The translations under genes were made by a program, and so were the position numbers. The notes under the pieces were generated by a model. The model ran no database searches, was not told the origin of the DNA, and was given only the letters and a program-made list of their open reading frames with translations. A stretch of 5,291 nucleotides of DNA from Spirochaetota bacterium (lineage in GTDB: Bacteria; Spirochaetota; UBA12135; COTS27). Below, piece after piece: positions 5,208 through 5,291 of the stretch. Positions within the stretch are counted from its first letter, which is position 1. Each line of letters begins with the position of its first letter. Location: contig JAUXHF010000150.1 of the NCBI GenBank assembly GCA_030621685.1, positions 1-5,291 on the forward strand. The letters are read 5' to 3'.

Positions 5208-5291
5208 ATGAAAAAAAATGTGAAAAAATTTTATTTATCTGAGGCATCTATTGAGTGGAGTAGAAAACATATTGAAAAATTTTGTGATGGT
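5208..5291 (+). CDS. N-terminal 28 codons of an unidentified protein (3' truncated by window)
   Basis: An ATG at 5208 opens a frame that stays open to the right edge. GAGG at 5191-5194 is a possible but distant ribosome site, 13 bases ahead; TATAAT at 5146-5151 is a possible -10 element with no matching -35. The start is lysine-rich and then reads YLSEASIEWSRKHIEKFCDG. This pattern (Ser-x-Glu-Trp, then His-Ile-x-Lys) resembles, from memory, the start of some defence-type reverse transcriptases annotated as RNA-directed DNA polymerase, which continue with a D-x-FP-x-PFE motif. The diagnostic part lies beyond the window, so this is a weak inference and no symbol is given. The codons are more A/T-rich than those of glmS. 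The 78-base gap from glmS shows no clear terminator hairpin. Confidence 0.5.
   Translation, partial: MKKNVKKFYLSEASIEWSRKHIEKFCDG

Overview
The window looks like ordinary bacterial chromosome of moderate to low GC, with AT-rich intergenic DNA. It carries three intact housekeeping genes on the + strand, dprA (DNA processing), xerC (site-specific recombination) and glmS (amino-sugar synthesis), plus the tail of an upstream gene and the first 28 codons of a downstream one. A dprA gene next to a Xer recombinase is a known neighbourhood in Bacillota (dprA-topA-trmFO-codV) and in treponemes (dprA-topA-xerC). The DprA Rossmann domain resembles the spirochaete style, with an ending that departs from the usual VPG. 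A Treponema-like spirochaete is my best guess, with low confidence and no database check.

Layout: positions 2-124 are the C-terminus of an unrecognised protein. dprA follows at 135-1373. Positions 1374-1742 are a scrambled gap with no topA. It holds a broken chimera made of a 5' piece of xerC joined to a middle piece of dprA (1461-1617), surrounded by several short tandem duplications. xerC is at 1743-2855 and has all its catalytic residues plus an unusual insertion of about 39 residues. Positions 2856-3275 are an AT-rich intergenic region with a 10-bp inverted repeat close to glmS. glmS at 3276-5129 is complete and canonical. From 5208 a new, AT-rich gene runs off the window. Its visible residues weakly recall the start of defence-type reverse transcriptases, but this cannot be decided from 28 codons.

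The most interesting content is the dprA-xerC gap. The fragment order (dprA, xerC', 'dprA, xerC) is what a tandem duplication of a dprA-xerC unit leaves after internal deletions. The differences between the dprA fragment and the resident gene fall mostly at third codon positions, so the lost copy seems to have diverged while still under selection. The fusion point lies in shared GCTGC microhomology and has grown into four copies of an 8-bp unit. Short tandem repeats recur across the dprA-xerC half of the window: 12-bp, frame-preserving units inside the genes, and 8-, 11- and 23-bp units between them. I saw no mobile element, CRISPR array, tRNA or rRNA.
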